Below are positions 5,645-6,837 of a DNA stretch of 6,837 bases, in pieces; within the stretch, counting starts at the first letter, position 1, and every line of letters starts with the position of its first letter. Position numbers and translations under genes: made by a program. This stretch comes from SAR324 cluster bacterium (GTDB lineage Bacteria; Bdellovibrionota; UBA2361; JAAZON01). The notes below the pieces were generated by a model. That model was not told where the DNA came from. It saw nothing but the letters and a program-made list of their open reading frames with translations, and searched no databases. The stretch lies in the NCBI GenBank assembly GCA_012797725.1, contig JAAZON010000419.1:1-6837 (forward strand), read 5' to 3'.

Positions 5645-6837
5645 CTATCGTTCTTTCAGTTTACTTAGAAGTTCTTCAAATGCATGCTTGTTTGTCGAGC
5701 TAAGTTGTAAGCCATTAGAGGATGAGGCTTCAAGCAAATTAAGGACTTTCTTCAAGGATCTATACATCGACCCATAATTAAAGCCAGAGCCGAGATTCTT
5801 TAAAAATCCAACCTTGTAATAATCTCTAAGCTTCTGCAAGCGCACGATCAAGGCATTTATATGTTGCGGCTTTAAAGAAGTGTTGGGATTTTTCTCTGCT
5901 GCTCGGATAACCCATTCAAGGGATCTATAGGCTTGTTTGAATTCCTTTGAAGTCTCAGCACTTCCAATATTTGATCCAGTGTTGACGAGACGCACGCCCT
6001 TTGTTTTTGTGACTATTTTGAGATCGTCATAACGTTGTTGCAAGGAAGGAGTGCCGTCAACTTTTGCTTCAAGATATCCTTCTCGATTGGGAGTTAAGCC
6101 GAAATCAATACCATATCGTTTGTTGAGAGGTGGTTTTAGTTCACGTGGAACGAGGTATGCCGTGCTGAAGTAGTCTTGGTTTGGTTCAAGTTCGACCGCG
6201 CATGCTAGTTCAATGAGACGATTCTGCCAGCCATCATGGAAGCGCATCAAGGAGCTTCTTGCTGCTTTTAGTACGGCAGCATTGTTGCTTAGGCCTTGCT
6301 TGAGGGCTGCGTTTTTTCTGCGTTGGAAAGACCTTTCGATAATCTCTCCGTAATAATTCGCTTTGAGTCCAATTAGCTTGTGTAGATATACATCCTCTTG
6401 TTGTGGACTTAATCTGTTTATCTTTCTATAAAAGTCTTCTGTGGAAGAAAATTTTATTCCAATCTTCCTAGCAGCTTCGAACTTCCAAGTGGTTGGTCGA
6501 CCACCATTTACGGCAAAGTCCATCACAACCCAAGCGACACGTGGAGGCAGCCTTTCAATATTAAATCTCTTCCAATACATCTTATAGAATATATCTTTAT
6601 GTTCTTGAGTAGTCATTTGCATGACTGAGTGAGAGCATTTTTTACAACCTTTGTGCATTTTGTGATAATTTTGATATGTGCGCTGAGTTACGCCCCACAA
6701 TGTATCGCCACTCCCATCTGTTGCGGCATCTCTTTTAGACATTTTTCCGCCTTCAGCGGTCTTTAAGAAACCATCATAATAAGTCTGAAACTTGGCCTGT
6801 TGTGATATGTTGATATTCGTTCTTGAGAGAGAAATAC
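5645..6837 (-). CDS. GH108-family muramidase-like protein (5' end cut by right edge)
   Basis: GH108 enzymes are N-acetylmuramidases that cleave the glycan strands of peptidoglycan. The frame stays open to the right edge and encodes 396 visible residues. The ATG at 6742 is internal, because just before it the frame reads FLKTAEGG, whose Glu (codon 6754-6752) is the family's catalytic residue. The motif continues with DGSGDTLWGVTQRTY. The conserved YW...LP..AW.V.DFAVNGG helix follows, then a helical stretch ending in RFHDGWQNRLIEL that resembles the companion peptidoglycan-binding region (PG_binding_3). After it come about 180 residues that I do not recognise. A Cys pair (GCKKC) sits near visible residue 65. 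Typical members are about 170-250 residues, so this one is long. No holin or phage gene is in view. It could be a host autolysin, a secreted effector or a prophage lysin. The native N-terminus, and any signal peptide, are outside the window. Confidence 0.8.
   Translation of the reverse strand, partial: ISLSRTNINISQQAKFQTYYDGFLKTAEGGKMSKRDAATDGSGDTLWGVTQRTYQNYHKMHKGCKKCSHSVMQMTTQEHKDIFYKMYWKRFNIERLPPRVAWVVMDFAVNGGRPTTWKFEAARKIGIKFSSTEDFYRKINRLSPQQEDVYLHKLIGLKANYYGEIIERSFQRRKNAALKQGLSNNAAVLKAARSSLMRFHDGWQNRLIELACAVELEPNQDYFSTAYLVPRELKPPLNKRYGIDFGLTPNREGYLEAKVDGTPSLQQRYDDLKIVTKTKGVRLVNTGSNIGSAETSKEFKQAYRSLEWVIRAAEKNPNTSLKPQHINALIVRLQKLRDYYKVGFLKNLGSGFNYGSMYRSLKKVLNLLEASSSNGLQLSSTNKHAFEELLSKLKER

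Noticed and set aside
1..6837. Phage, defence or mobile element reading of the window
   Set aside because: Apart from one muramidase-like gene there is no integrase, transposase, structural phage gene, toxin, nuclease or attachment repeat. Gene content is core envelope and stress functions.

Overview
This window looks like ordinary chromosomal DNA from a Gram-negative, type IV-piliated bacterium. It is AT-leaning. A PilB with a MshEN-type N-terminus and an RpoH carrying the 'GTTQAQRKLFF' signature both recall the former Deltaproteobacteria (Desulfobacterota, Myxococcota, Bdellovibrionota and related candidate lineages). That placement rests on remembered family resemblance only; no search was run. 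I see no rRNA, tRNA, transposase, integrase or CRISPR array.

Layout from left to right. (1) Positions 1-1467, minus strand: the first 489 codons of pilB, the type IV pilus extension ATPase, cut off by the left edge. (2) Positions 1468-1781: a 314-bp divergent intergenic region with a compact palindromic cluster and a hairpin just upstream of the next gene. (3) Positions 1782-4538, plus strand: rpoH, a heat-shock-type sigma factor with a long low-complexity N-terminal extension. It is followed 24 bp later by a membrane-anchored protein with an M23/LytM fold in which the zinc ligands appear to be lost. (4) Positions 4539-4688: an intergenic region with a plausible promoter inside inverted and direct repeats. 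(5) Positions 4689-5591, plus strand: rmlA, glucose-1-phosphate thymidylyltransferase, standing alone without other rml genes. (6) Positions 5645-6837, minus strand, convergent with rmlA: a GH108-family muramidase-like protein with a long unrecognised C-terminal region. Its reading frame continues through the right edge, so the ATG at 6742 is not the true start.

Most of the genes relate to the cell envelope: pilus extension, a probable amidase-regulating or structural LytM protein, dTDP-sugar supply for surface polysaccharide, and peptidoglycan cleavage. The only convincing operon is rpoH plus the LytM-like gene, which suggests (inference) a link between stress transcription and envelope maintenance.

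I do not see strong evidence for a new defence or mobile system. The most unusual items are the zinc-ligand-less LytM protein behind rpoH, the RpoH N-terminal extension, and the extra C-terminal region of the GH108 protein.
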